Positions 1 through 12,035 are shown, counted from the first letter of the stretch. The stretch: DNA of 64,000 nt from Palaemon carinicauda (GCF_036898095.1 NC_090757.1:64189581-64253580); one strand, 5' to 3'. The notes: generated by a model not told the origin, from the letters alone. A program made the numbers and translations.

Positions 1-47
1 AAAGTGAAGATTTTAGAATCTAATTTCCTAGTTGAAGGTTAGAACCT

Positions 48-49
<2 letters not shown>

Positions 50-92
<43 letters not shown>

Positions 93-150
93 AACTGTAC
101 GAAAGAAAAAATGAAAAGACACCACAGGCATCTCTATCGAGGTTAAGCAA

Positions 151-200
<50 letters not shown>

Positions 201-419
201 AACTAAAAAGTCCAAGAGGCTAAACAACCAAACTAGAGGACACAGATGAGAAAGATGTTCCTACAGTCATATCCTTCGCAGGAGTAAGAGTTGCACTGCG
301 CATTTCGTGAGTCACTTGTCCCCGTGTGTGGGGTATTAAAAGGGGGTATCCTACCCCCCGGCTCATAACCCCATTTGCATGCTCCTTCTTCCGGCCACAG
401 GACAGAGGGAGGGCATGAC

Positions 420-451
<32 letters not shown>

Positions 452-480
452 AACAAGTCTCTAGTCTACATCCTGCATCT

Positions 481-543
<63 letters not shown>

Positions 544-549
544 TATATA
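50..549. repeat. AG/CT microsatellite cluster
   Basis: Perfect dinucleotide runs: (GA)n at 50-90, (CT)n at 155-196, (CT)n followed by a short (CA)n at about 420-450, and a long (AG)n at 482-541 running into a short (AT)n. The unique spacer 200-415 shows no convincing gene. Short frames reading Arg-Glu or Leu-Ser here are translations of the microsatellite and are not genes. Confidence 0.95.
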
Positions 550-599
550 CTTCTCTCAACCAATTGAAATAAACTATACAACCAAATTACCATCATCAT

Positions 600-1240
600 T
601 ACTTGCTAAGCTACAATCCTAATTGGAAAAGCAGGATGCTATAAGTCCTACAAGGGCTCCAACATGGAAAAAATAGCCCAGTGAGGAGAGGAAACAAGAG
701 AAGTAATGAATAATCAAAATAAATGATTTTAAGAATGGCAACATTAAAAATAAATCTTACATATATAAACTATGAAAACAGTGCCCAATTTTACCCTCAA
801 GCAAGAGAACTCTAACCCAAGACAGTGAAAGGCCATGGTACAGAGGCTAAGACACTACCTGAGACTAAAGAACAATGGTTTGAATTTGGAGTGTCCTTCT
901 CCTAGAAGAGCTGCTTACCATAGCTGAAGAGTCTCTTCTACCCTTACCCGTAAGAGGAAAGTGGACACTGAATATTACATTGCAGTAGTTAACCCCTTGG
1001 GTGAAGAAGAATTGTTTGGTAATCTCAGTGTTGTCAGGTGTATGAGGACAGAGGAGAATCTGTGAATAATAGGCCAGATTATTCGGTATATGCGTAAGCA
1101 AAGGGAAAATAAGCCGTAGCCAGAGAGAGGGGTCCAATGTAGTACTGTCTGGCCAGTCAAAGGACCCCATAACTCTCTAGCGGTAGTATCTCAAACGGGT
1201 GCTTGGTACCCTGGCCAACCTACTACATATAAAGGACTGA
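600..1240 (+). repeat. Dispersed repeat, near full-length copy
   Basis: It begins with an AAT/TTA-associated head (GCTAAGCTACAATCC, then TTGGAAAAGCAGGATGCTAT) and continues through AGCCCAGTGAGG, a poly-A-rich middle, CTCAAGCAAGAGAACTCT and GGCCATGGTACAGAGGCTA to a tail near TAGTACTGTCTGGCCAGTCA. Shorter or inverted copies lie at 1541-1880, 1960-2262, 47883-48240, 58985-59480 and inside each DIRS unit. No coding capacity is seen. I cannot assign a named family; a SINE or a non-autonomous DNA element are both possible. Similar sequence is, to my recollection, common in decapods. Confidence 0.75.
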
Positions 1241-1249
1241 AATATTTCT

Positions 1250-1536
1250 AAAAAATACCTACGGATGCTGTAACACAATTCCTGGCTGAGATTTCGCAAT
1301 GGCAGATCAATCAATTCTATAAGTCAGACAAGAAACAGATCTTTGGGATAGAAGATAATGTACAAAAATATCGTATCGAGATGTGGCGAGATAAATTTCT
1401 CAAACAAAACATGTTTTGAACTTGTTATCAGACAGCTTGAAGGTTTAAAGACCTCTCATGAATGACAGAGGCAAGGGATAGTGGGAGAGTGCCCTTAGAT
1501 TGCAGGACAATGCCCTAGAGACTGATCCTCTTACAC

Positions 1537-1540
<4 letters not shown>
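1250..1540. other. Unassigned sequence with a short shared repeat
   Basis: No gene is seen. The stretch 1440-1535 (tcatgaatgacagaggcaag ... gacaatgccctagagactga) resembles 60955-61025 (aaggacaatgccctaaagac), so it is a fragment of a second dispersed repeat. Confidence 0.5.
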
Positions 1541-1575
<35 letters not shown>

Positions 1576-1880
1576 TGCTGAGCTACAACCCTGGTTGGAA
1601 AAGCAGAATGCTATAAGCCCAGGGGCTCCAACAGGGAAAATAGCCCAGTGAGGAAAGGAAACAAGGAAAAATAAAGTATTTTAAGAACAGTAACATTAAA
1701 ATAAATATCTCCTATATAAACTATAAAATCTAACAAAACAAGAGAAAGAGAAATAAGATAGAATAGTGTGCTCGAGTGTACCCTCAAGCAAGAGAACTCT
1801 ACTCCAAGATAGTGGAAGGCCATGGTACAGAGGCTATGGCACTACCCAAGACTAGAGAACAATGGTTTGATTTGAGTACA
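1541..1880 (+). repeat. Dispersed repeat, 5' half, with (TTA)n head
   Basis: A (TTA)n tract at 1541-1573 leads into the same head sequence as at 600 (gctgagctacaaccctggtt). The match continues to 'gagaacaatggtttgattt' near 1870, where it is cut short relative to the 600-1240 copy. Confidence 0.75.
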
Positions 1881-1959
1881 TTATTCTATCTTATATCTGT
1901 GCCTCTTTTTTTTTCACCTTTCGTAGTTTAATATTTTTACTATTCTAGAAATATTCTAT

Positions 1960-2085
1960 TTTAATTGTTCATTACTTCACTTGTAGTTTATTTGTTTCCT
2001 CGTTTCCTCACTGGGCTATTTTTCCCTGTTGGAACCCTTGGGTTTGTAGCATCCTGCTTTTCAAACTAGGGTTGCAGCTTAGCAA

Positions 2086-2123
<38 letters not shown>

Positions 2124-2262
2124 AACAGGATGCTGTAAGCCCAAATGTTCCAACAGGGAAAATAGCCCAGTGAGGAAAGGAAACAAGGAAATAGATAAAC
2201 TAAAAGAGAAAGAGAAGTAATGAACAATTAAAATAAAACACTTCAGAAAAAAATGATATAAA
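1960..2262. repeat. Dispersed repeat, head-to-head inverted pair
   Basis: A minus-strand copy (to about 2085) and a plus-strand copy (from about 2120) face each other across an (AAT)n tract at 2088-2118. Both carry the TTTTCAAACTAGGGTTG / CAGGATGCTGTAAGCCC type head and the 'cccagtgaggaaaggaaac' motif, so the pair can fold back. The same arrangement recurs at 47883-48240 and in the DIRS units. Confidence 0.75.
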
Positions 2263-2310
2263 GGAGGTCTTGTGTAGACCCCTAGACTCGCTGATCAAAA
2301 GTAAAGGGTA

Positions 2311-3867
2311 CCTGACACTTGCACGCATTCGTGGCACGCACTGGCACGCATTGATGCGCGAACTCGCGTGAACGAGCCGTGAAAATGTCGTGAACAGTGC
2401 GGGAACTCGCGTGCCAGAGCGTACCAATGCGTGCCATGCGCGCCCAGAACTTTGAAATGTTTAAAGTTTGTGGCACGCATTGGCACGCACAAAATAGTCG
2501 TGAAATAGTCGTGAACGATGCGCCAACTGGAGTGAACTGGAGTGAACAGTGCGGGAACTGGCTTGAACTGGAGTGAACGATGCGGGAAGTGGCGTGAACT
2601 TTATAATGAAGAGAAACAAAAAGGAAACGAAAAAATTAATGAAAAGGAAAGAAAAATAAACCTAATAAATTTTTATATTTGCTGTTTTAATGTGAAAAAA
2701 AAAATCATATCTTATTTCAAACTATTTCTATAACTTTATAATGAAGAGAAACAAAAAGGAAACGAAAAAATTAATGAAAAGGAAAGAAAAATAAACCTAA
2801 TAAATTTTTATATTTGCTGTTTTAATGTGAAAAAAAAATATATCTTATTTCAAACTATTTCTATAACTTTATAATGAAGAGAAACAAAAAGGAAACGAAA
2901 AAATTAATGAAAAGGAAAGAAAAATAAACCTAATAAATCTTTATATTTGCTGTTTGAATGTAGAAATAAAATGATGTCTTATTTCAAACTATTTCTATAA
3001 CTTTATAATGAAAAGAAACAAAAAGGAAACGAAAAAATTAATGAAAAGGAAAGAAAAATATAAACCTAATAATTGTTTATATTTGCTGTTTGAATGTAAA
3101 AATAAAATGATGTCTTATTTCATGCACACACTTATTTTCCTCTATTACCAATCAAGACCCAAAACTTTTGTTTTAAATAAAAATGAACTGAAAAATAAAC
3201 CCAAGAAATTTTTAAGTTTGCTGTTTGAATGTAAAAATAAAATGATGTTTTATTTCATCAACATACTTATTCTTCTTTATTACCTTAAAATGAAGAGCAA
3301 AACAAATTTTTTCTGTTTGCTGTTTTAATGTAAAAATAAAATGATTTCTTATTTCAACACACTTTTTTCTCTATTACCTTAAAATCAACAGCCTAAAAAC
3401 TTTTCATGTCTGCTGCTTTTAATGTTAAAATAAAATGCTTTCTTAATACTTGTACATATTTTATGTCTGCTATTTATATGTAAATCAAATGCTTTCCTAT
3501 TGAAACAAAAATAAAGGGAAACAAAAAATACAAACGAAAAAGATACGTTTCTTCTCCTCAATGCAATGGTGTCTCTGACAGAAAGCATTGTTGTCTCTTC
3601 CGAAGCCAATCCAAGAATGTCCTCGGGTTGGAGAAGCCCCGTTTTTATATGGAGTGGCCAATTCGTGAACTGGCGTGAACGATGCGGAAACGATGCGGAA
3701 TGATGAGCGAACTCGCTTGAACGTGTTGTGAACTTCTCGTGAACTACGCGTGCCAATTCGTGCCATCGCGTGAACGTCGCGTGAACGATGCGCGAACTGG
3801 AGTGAACTGGTCGTGAACAGTGCGGGAAAAACACCAGTGCGTGGCAAAAATGCGCGCAAGTGTCAGG
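2311..3867. mobile_element. Non-autonomous TA-flanked element with inverted ends
   Basis: The ends are inverted copies: CCTGACACTTGCACGCATT at 2311 and its counterpart ending TGTCAGG at 3867, with imperfect similarity for about 35 bp. TA lies directly outside both ends (2309-2310 and 3868-3869), the target duplication expected of Tc1/mariner-type or other TA-inserting elements. The interior has no transposase. It holds GTGAAC/GATGCG-type short repeats next to both ends (same orientation on each side) and a central A-rich tandem array. The short frames inside are low-complexity products. Confidence 0.65.
2599..3480. repeat. ~134-bp tandem array inside the TA-flanked element
   Basis: The phrase CTTTATAATGAAGAGAAACA restarts at 2599, 2734, 2868 and (one base changed) 3001, a period of 133-135 bp. 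Copies to the right become shorter and more diverged up to about 3480. It is A+T-rich and non-coding. Confidence 0.85.
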
Positions 3868-3924
3868 TAGGCTTAAGACTTATCAATTAACATTTTCTGA
3901 TATAGAATGGCACAGAAAGAAGGG

Positions 3925-3969
3925 CATGTCTGAGGCCTTTGTCCTGCAGTGGATTAGTTGGGACTAATG

Positions 3970-4041
<72 letters not shown>

Positions 4042-4089
4042 AATGCAGCCCTTTCTAATCCACTGCAGGACAAAGGCCTCAGACATGTC
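3925..4089. repeat. 33-bp perfect inverted repeat around (AT)n
   Basis: The left arm (3925-3957) contains CATGTCTGAGGCCTTTGTCC and the right arm (about 4055-4087) its exact reverse complement. Between them lies an (AT)n run at about 3970-4040, so the whole can extrude as one long hairpin. Confidence 0.85.
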
Positions 4090-5125
<1,036 letters not shown>

Positions 5126-5129
5126 ATGA

Positions 5130-5260
5130 TTATTATTATTATTAGGATTCCCTTTTAGGGGAATGCTATTGTTTTTGGTATTGTTAGGATTCCCTTTTAG
5201 GGGAATGCTATTGTTTTTGGTATTATTATTATTATTATTATTATTATCATTATTATTATT
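5130..5260. repeat. TTA microsatellite with a duplicated 47-bp segment
   Basis: (TTA)n tracts at about 5128-5143 and 5220-5257 flank two copies of a segment containing AGGATTCCCTTTTAGGGGAA, each followed by tgctattgtttttggtatt. The core CCCTTTTAGGGG is nearly palindromic. Confidence 0.8.
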
Positions 5261-5339
5261 CTTTCCGCGCGTTTTTTTTCGCAAGAAATCTAAAATTATT
5301 ATCATTGGTAGCCTATGGTAAGAATATGCCACAGACCCA

Positions 5340-6180
5340 GTTTAAGTGACCTTGACCTACTTTTCAAGGTCACAGGGGCTTTTAAAGGCAAAATTTGTAA
5401 AATTTGAAATTGACATTAGGCCTAAAGTATAAGCTGTATGGCTTAGGGCCTTATGGACAATGATATAAAGGTAAATCCCCAGATATTGCCCTACTTTAAT
5501 GCAAGTAGGTTAAGGTCAAGGTCGCTAATGGCCAAACCGGGTCAAAACAGGTTTGTTTCCGAGATCTCAAAAACTGGAAGGCCCAGAGCCCTGATCTTAG
5601 TGGCATATGATGCCCAATATATTTATCTAAGGTTAGCTTGACTTTTGTAGCGACTGCTTAATTACTTTTTTAATATATATTTTTTACTATTTTTGACATT
5701 GCAGAAATCGTGACTTTGGCAATTTCTCCATGAAATACTGTTTTTTTGGTCATAGCATGCTATAGTAAACTACCCCAAACATATGCATAAAACCTCCAAA
5801 TCAAATGTCAAATTTGACCTTGACCCTCATTTTGACCTTGCCCCTCATTTTCAAGGTCATATGGCTACTTCATGGAAAAAATTTGACGTGGGCTAATAGT
5901 GATTTTTTGTTGTCAACACAACCCCCCCAAACCCCCACGTCCCATTCGCACATGCTCTTTCCGAATATGGGGTCATATTAAACCCGTGACCCTCACATGA
6001 CCTTGTAAGTGCCCATTGTCTTCAAGCTCAAAGATCAATTTCTATATATTAGTCATTTTTGCCTATGTTTTTTACTTCCATATACCTGTTATTATACAGA
6101 TAAATTGCTTTAGAATAGTTTGTTAACATAACTCAAAATTTAGTTAAGGGGTCATTAGGCCAATAAACCTTTACACAATT
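5340..6180. repeat. TGACCTTGA/TCAAGGTCA-rich dispersed sequence
   Basis: No gene is seen. The block carries many copies of the extended nuclear-receptor half-site type TGACCTTGA in both orientations: 5347-5355, 5364-5372, 5516-5524 (one mismatch), 5815-5823, 5833-5840, 5851-5859 and 5998-6005. Several are paired as inverted sites. This density suggests an old dispersed repeat more than a dedicated enhancer. It forms the left flank of the DIRS array. Confidence 0.6.
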
Positions 6181-6190
6181 AGCCCAGCTG

Positions 6191-6649
6191 GTGCGGCCTT
6201 CAGGTCGGAAGGAACGGTTCCCACTGTCGGGTCAGCCCCCGGGAACCGCGCCCTCAGCACCCAGAGCCTTCGGGCGTACGAGAGTCCCCGCTGAACCAGC
6301 GGTGCCTACACTATCCCGAGCCCCTGGTGCGGTCTTACCCGCAGATGAGGTCCAGTACCTCGGCAGGACGGCGCCCCTGGCCCCGAGGGCTAGGCGTCCA
6401 GTCGGCGTGCCCGGTAAACCGGCTCCCCCGCCCCAGGCCGAGACCTCGGCTGACGGAGGGGGGGGGGGGGGGGGCTCCCCGACGGAAGACTCCGCCTATA
6501 GGAGAGTGGTTAGCCTGATCAGAAGGCACCACGAAATAGCTGAACCTGCAGCTACAGATGGAGATTCCTGGAGGTCGAACCTGCTGAGAATTATGCAAAC
6601 TCCCTCACAACCTAAGTCGTCCCTGGCACTCCCTCTGGCCGAGACCTAG
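6191..6649 (+). pseudogene. gag: DIRS gag, middle part (left-truncated), unit R1
   Basis: A 152-codon open stretch without a credible ATG; the frame is open upstream to the array edge near 6180. It is Pro/Ala-rich, then contains a poly-G tract (17 G at 6458-6474) read as Gly, followed by a conserved-looking block (EDSAYRRVVSLIRRHHE, then DSWRSNLLRIMQTPSQPK). That block is in the style of DIRS Gag. It stops at a TAG at 6647 just as the next frame takes over, consistent with a one-base loss near 6643. This region up to 6560 occurs only here; R2-R5 have different sequence left of the shared 'gagattcctgg'. Confidence 0.65.
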
Positions 6650-7473
6650 TTCTAGGGCAAGAGTACATTGACAAAGTGGTGGCCAGCAATGCCGAGGCTC
6701 CCAAGACCCAGAGTGCCTCTAAATTGCTCCAGGGCCTCAAAAACCAAGGGAAGGTCTATGTGCCCGAAGGACGTCGCCCAGGTCCTTGTAAAGTGTTGAC
6801 GGCCGTGGACATTCTGAGCCAAGGCGTCTCTGACGACAGAGCCTCTTCGGCCCCAGTCTGTTTCTCACCAGCAGAGGCCTCCATGATGGAGGAGATGTCG
6901 CGAGACTTGGTTAACGTCTCCTCTTGGCTAGACTGGTGGGCTTCCACGTTGGTGGGTGTTCAAGCCTCCTATGACCCCGAGGACCCTGACCAGCAAGGCC
7001 TAATGAGGGACCTCATTACCTCCGGGGGTAAAACCCTCAAGTTCTTAACATATCAGTCTCTCGCCCTTACAGCCAACTGGGTTCTCCGTAAGAGAGACAC
7101 TGTTCTTATGAAAGTGTCTTGGAAGGTACCGGACAGGGAGGCGCGAGCAATTCGCAGCCTGCCCCTGTGGGGAGAGTCTCTGTTTCCTCTGAAAGAGCTA
7201 GAGGCCTTAATGGAAAAGGTCTCGAAAAAGAAGGAGGCCAACGTCACCAGACCGGCAACTTCAAGGAGACCTCCATACAAGAGGTCCGTCTCGGACAGCG
7301 CCGCGACGCCCCAAGCCTCTTCCAGCACTACGAGGAGAGAGGCCCCCTCTTCCTCCTGGTCCTCAACTCCGCAACCCTCCCGCAGGGGAGCTGCAGCGCC
7401 CTCAAGCTCCTTCAGGTCGGGTTACTCCGCTTCTAGGAGAGGCAGATCAGGCCGCTCCTCTAGAAGAAGGTAG
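6616..7473 (+). CDS. gag: DIRS Gag-like protein, C-terminal part (R1)
   Basis: The frame is open from 6616 (stop TAA at 6613) to a TAG at 7471. The first in-frame ATG lies only near 6882, so translation probably entered from the upstream gag frame. The block LGQEYIDKVVASNAEAPK and a Trp-rich segment (SSWLDWWASTLVGVQ) are in the style of DIRS Gag, whose role is to bind and package element RNA. The last ~75 residues are Ser/Arg/Pro-rich and basic, which fits nucleic-acid binding; no CCHC zinc knuckle is visible. The RT frame overlaps its end. The family call rests on context and resemblance, not on a search. Confidence 0.7.
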   Translation, partial: VVPGTPSGRDLVLGQEYIDKVVASNAEAPKTQSASKLLQGLKNQGKVYVPEGRRPGPCKVLTAVDILSQGVSDDRASSAPVCFSPAEASMMEEMSRDLVNVSSWLDWWASTLVGVQASYDPEDPDQQGLMRDLITSGGKTLKFLTYQSLALTANWVLRKRDTVLMKVSWKVPDREARAIRSLPLWGESLFPLKELEALMEKVSKKKEANVTRPATSRRPPYKRSVSDSAATPQASSSTTRREAPSSSWSSTPQPSRRGAAAPSSSFRSGYSASRRGRSGRSSRRR

Positions 7474-7705
7474 AGTGGGAGGCCCCCTATCCCCGCCCAA
7501 GCCTCGGGTTGGGGGATGCCTCAGACAACATTGGCAAGCATGGAAGGCTCAAGGGGCAGAGCCTTGGACAGTGTCCGTCCTAAAGGAGGGCTACAGACTC
7601 CCGTTCCTGACGAATCCACCCCCTCTTATTCCGGCCAATCGGACGGAATGACTAGCTCCCAAAGATCCGTTAAAGAGGACCGCCCTTCAAGAGGAGGTAT
7701 CCTCC

Positions 7706-9359
7706 ATGTCAGAAAAGGGCGCCATGGAAGAAGTTCCTCTCCCAGGGCCAGGTTTCTACAGTCGCCTGTTCCTGGTAGAGAAAGCGACGGGGGGGTGGAG
7801 ACCGGTTATAGACCTGTCAGCTCTCAACAAGTTCGTCAAGAAGACGGACTTAGAGATGGTCACGCCAAAGTCAGTCCTGCTGTCCTTGAGGGAGAAAAAT
7901 TTTATGATGACCGTCGACCTCAAGGACGCATACTTCCAAATTCCGATCCACCCCTCGAGTCGGAAGTTCCTCCGGGTGAAATGGGGTTCCCAGAGCCTGC
8001 AATTCAGAACTCTTTGCTTCGGTCTGTCAACAGCGCCCCAGGTGTTCACGAGAGTCTTCACGACTGTCTCAGTGTGGGCTTACGAACGTGGCATCCGCCT
8101 CATCAGATACCTGGACGACTGGTTGCTCCTTTCCGCCTCAAAGGCCCTCTTGGAGGAACAAGGGAGAAGTCTCCTGCAGTTTTGCAGAGATCTGGGGATT
8201 GTCATCAACCCAAAGAAGTCAAATCTATCCCCGTCCACCAGAATGAACTACTTGGGGATGACATTGGACACCATTCAAGGAAAAGTTTTCCCTTCGGAGG
8301 ACAGGATAAGGAACCTCAGGCACATCATCCAGCCGTTCCTATCAGAACAACCCAGGAGAGCGAAAGACTGGCAGAGGCTGATAGGCCACCTGGTCTCATT
8401 GGAGAAACTAGTTCCCCAAGGGAGGATAAAGCTCAGATCCATTCAATGGAATCTCAAGAACCTCTGGTGCCAGACGGACTCACAACAAGTTCTAATTCCA
8501 GTCCTTCCAGACACAAGACCCTCCCTGGAATGGTGGCACTGCCAGTCGAACTCCCTCAAGGGGATGCCCTTCGGGACCAGCCCTCCAGAATTACTTCTGT
8601 TCACAGACGCCTCCAACCAAGGATGGGGAGCCCACCTCCTCGACGGGACGGCACGAGGTACCTGGTTGGAAGGGGAAAAGCAACTCCACATCAATGTCCT
8701 GGAGTTGAAAGCAGTCCAGAAGGCGTCCTTACACTTCGCAAGTCTGCCACGGTAGTAGCATACATAAAGAAGCAGGGAGGCTTGAAATCGAGGGAGTTGT
8801 GCGATCTCACCATAGAGATTCTGAATTGGGCAGAGGAAAATCACGTGGTGTTGTTAGCAAGGTTCATTCCCGGGAAGAAAAACGTTCTGGCCGACGGCCT
8901 CAGCAGAATGGGCCAGATAGTAGGGACAGAGTGGTCCCTCCTCCCAGAAGTAGCCAGGCTCATCATTCAGCGTTGGGGTTCCCCGGTGATGGACCTCTTT
9001 GCAACGAAACTCAACGGCCAACTCCCAGTCTATTGCTCCCCCGTACCAGACCCGAAAGTAGCCTTGGAAGACGCCTCTCAGCACAAGTGGACAATCTGGA
9101 TGTGTACGCTTTTCCCCCCTTCACGTTGATAAGACAGGTGCTCAACAGAGTAAGGGCCGCCCGAAACCTAAAGATGACTTTGGTAGCGCCCTGGTGGCCG
9201 GAGAGGGAGTGGTTCGCAGACCTAAAAGACCTAACGAGTCACCCGCCGTGGCCTCTACCCACCAGGTCAGACCTTCTGCACCAGCCTCACTTTCTCAAGC
9301 TCCACGACAACCCACTCTCCCTTCGTCTTCACGCCTGGAGACTATCCAGCGGCTCCTGA
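7706..9359 (+). pseudogene. DIRS RT/RNase H, broken (R1)
   Basis: Same gene as the 486-codon frame of R2 but disrupted. Relative to R2, 37 bp are missing after 8745 (the segment spanning the RNase H motif MCDN), so the frame ends at 8755 and the rest of RNase H continues in another frame to 9129. RT motifs VDLKDAYFQ and RYLDDWLL are still present before the break. The C-terminal tail (DVYAFPPF ... LVAPWWPEREWF) lies in a further frame to 9359, as in the other units. Confidence 0.85.
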
Positions 9360-10382
9360 AGAAGGAAGGTTATTCTCCCTCCATGGCTAAGAGAATGTCT
9401 CTATACCTGAGAAAGTCGTCAGCCGCGATATACCAGGCAAAATGGGCCTCCTTCACGAAGTGGTGCTCTGAGAGGCACATTAGACCTCTTAAGGCCTCTG
9501 TCCCAGACATAGCAGATTTTCTGGTGTTTCTTAGGGACAAAGTAGGAATGTCAATTCCAGCCATAAAAGGGGTTCGGGCTGCCTTAGGCCAAGTCTTCCT
9601 CCTGAAGGGCATCGACCTGGGGGCCTCGAGACACATAGCGATGCTTGTCAAAAGCTTCGAGCAGTCTTGCCCCCCTCAGGCGAGGAGGGTGCCCCAGTGG
9701 GACTTAGCCAAGGTCCTGAAGAGGCTGTGTCGTTCCCCCCTTTGAACCCTTGAAGGATATCGTAGACAAAGATCTCACCCTCAAGGCCGTCTTCTTGCTG
9801 GCCTTGGCGTCCGCTAAGAGAGTGGGAGAGATCCATGGTCTGTCATACGACGTCTCTCACTCAAAGGGGTGGAATGAAGTATCCTTCAAGTTCGTGCCTT
9901 CTTTTGTGGCCAAGACTCAGAACCCAGCAGTCTGGGACCCGAGGTTTGAAGGTTTCTCAATTCCTGCCATCCCTAAGACAGGCAATGCAGAAGACTTAAA
10001 ATTGTGCCCAGTGCGAACAATTAGAAAATACCCGGAAAGGACAGCGCATCTCCGACCAGGCATCAAGAGCCTCTTCGTTTCCACAGGTATTAATAAGAAA
10101 CAAGTTTCCAAAAACACCATCTCCTTCTGGTTGAGACAGGTTATCGCCAGAACCTACAAGGAGGCTGGCATGGCAGTGCCAGGCACTCCCAGACCTCATG
10201 ACATCAGGGGCCTGAGCACCTCCTTAGCCTTTGAGAAAAACATGGCAGTAGGGCAAATTCTGCGAGCAGGTACTTGGTTGAACCAGTCAACCTTTACTGC
10301 CCACTACCTCAAGGACTACTCAAGAAAATCCTTGGACGGGTTCTCCATGGGAACAGTCATCTCCGCCCTCCAAGCGGTGTAA
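9194..10382 (+). pseudogene. DIRS tyrosine recombinase, frameshifted (R1)
   Basis: Compared with R2 there is one extra T at about 9733 (gtcgttcccccc against gtcgtcccccc). This splits the gene into 9194-9745 (N-terminal half) and 9750-10382 (catalytic half, with KRVGEIH, PHDIRGLS and the Tyr of TFTAHYLKDY). R1 therefore cannot make a full recombinase, whereas R2-R5 can. Confidence 0.88.
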
Positions 10383-10630
10383 CGGTAAAACCCCAGGCGC
10401 ATTCAAGACTAGCGACCGGTAGGCACAAGTGCGGTTTCCTACCTCCTACCCAGTTGCTTACTTGCCTCTTCGGGGAGTACCGTCTGTTCCTAGAAAATAA
10501 CACATTCTTCACGGCTACGCTTCGAGAAGGAACGTCAAAAGAAGTTTTTCAAAGGGTGAGTACTTAGACACTAACGTGAATTTTTGTGTAGTTACCCTCG
10601 CTTCCGCTCTCTAGTAGGTCCCGTTATCCA

Positions 10631-10646
10631 GAGGCCTTTTGGCCTC
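10631..10646 (+). terminator. Perfect GAGGCC/GGCCTC hairpin downstream of YR
   Basis: A 6-bp stem with a TTTT loop, about 250 bp after the YR stop. It is conserved in every unit (18464, 26298, 34132, 41966). It could act in RNA folding or 3'-end formation; the sequence alone does not show which. Confidence 0.35.
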
Positions 10647-11689
10647 CACGGCCAGGTCAGTGGGTCAGAATAGCACTCCCTCCTCCTAAAGTGTAAGTCT
10701 CCTAAGAAAGTAGTTCGAGGTAAGTATTCGTGTTGGAACAAATAAAAAATTTTAAGTAATTTTTATTTTTCCTAACATACTTACCGAGAACTACTTTCGG
10801 GTAATGGCCCTCCCTTCCTTCCCCGAGCGCCTCTCTTCCCTTGCTAGCATTTTGCTAATTCAATCGAACTTAATGAAGATGCTGACCCAGCAAACTAGCG
10901 ACCTACCTTAATCCTACCCTCGGGGCACATTCCTTGATGCCGGGGGTAAGGCTACTTAGAGCGCGGAGTGGGGGGGTAACTTACTCAAAACTCTGGTCGG
11001 CAGAGAGAGATCACCAGTGACCTCCTAAGAAAGTAGTTCTCGGTAAGTATGTTAGGGAAAATAAAAATTACTTAAAATTTTTGATATTTCTTATCGAATA
11101 AACTCATTAGGGGAAAAATGTCTGCCTTAACTTAAATACGATAATATAAAGTCAGTTTTACAATATAATAAATATAATTCAGTATTACCTTTCCAGGAGT
11201 GAATCCAGTTCGGAAGCAAGCACAGAGTTAAGACTTTGTCTTGGGGTAGGCTAAAGTTACGGCAGTGCAATGGGGTCTACCCCCCTCCCCTCTGGTAGGG
11301 AAGGACACAGCTCCTTTTTTAGGATAGGTGATGTTCTTATTTTTGTTTCCTTTTTTGAAATATGGGATCCTTTTCATATTAGTGGCCAGTTCCTCCCTCT
11401 GCGACCGCCCCCTCTAACAGTGCCATTTTCTTAGTCGGCCATTATCATGCATACAGTTGGCCGCTATCATACATACACCCCGAAATGTTACTCCCAGTCT
11501 GTCCCAACGTACTACAAAGGCTCCTACCGTAGCCTAATGTAGGCTATGTCCACCTAACCTAATACTCAGCTGATACCTACTCTACCCTTTCTTTCCTATA
11601 CAGCGCTGTATAGTATACCCGTTCAGTATGAAATACATACCGGCCAATGCCCGTCCTCCGTAGCAAAAATTTATTTGCCAATTTTTCTT

Positions 11690-12035
11690 GCTTGAGGGTA
11701 CACTCGGGCACACTATTCTATCTGATTTCTCTTCCTTTTGTTTTGTTAAAGTTTTCTTATAGTTTATATGGGCGATATTTATTTTAATGGTATTACACTT
11801 CTTAAAATAGTTTATTTTCCATTGTTTCCTTTCCTCACTGGGCTATTTTCCCTGTTGGGGCCCCTGGGCTTATAGCATTCTGCTTTTCCAACTAGGGTTG
11901 TAGCCTAGCAAGTAATAATAATAATAATAATAATATTGTTGTTAATAGCACTTTTTTTATATAAATTATGAGAACAGCCCAGTGAGGAAAGGGAATGCTG
12001 TAAATAGACTACAAGAGAAGTAATGAACAATTAGA
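11690..12035. repeat. Dispersed-repeat inverted pair inside the DIRS unit
   Basis: A minus-strand copy (gcttgagggtacactcgggc ... ttccaactagggttgtagcc) ends at (AAT)n near 11912-11932. A short plus-strand fragment (agcccagtgaggaaaggg, aagtaatgaacaattagaat) follows. Copies sit at the same place in all units (19523, 27357, 35191, 43025), so the insertion predates the amplification. Confidence 0.75.

Noticed and set aside
363..599. Short frames of Arg-Glu or Leu-Ser repeats
   Set aside because: They are translations of (AG)n and (CT)n tracts without a domain or start context.
10631..10646. Bacterial-type intrinsic terminator
   Set aside because: It is a hairpin with a T-rich loop and no following T run, in a eukaryotic element. 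It is kept only as a conserved hairpin of unknown role.
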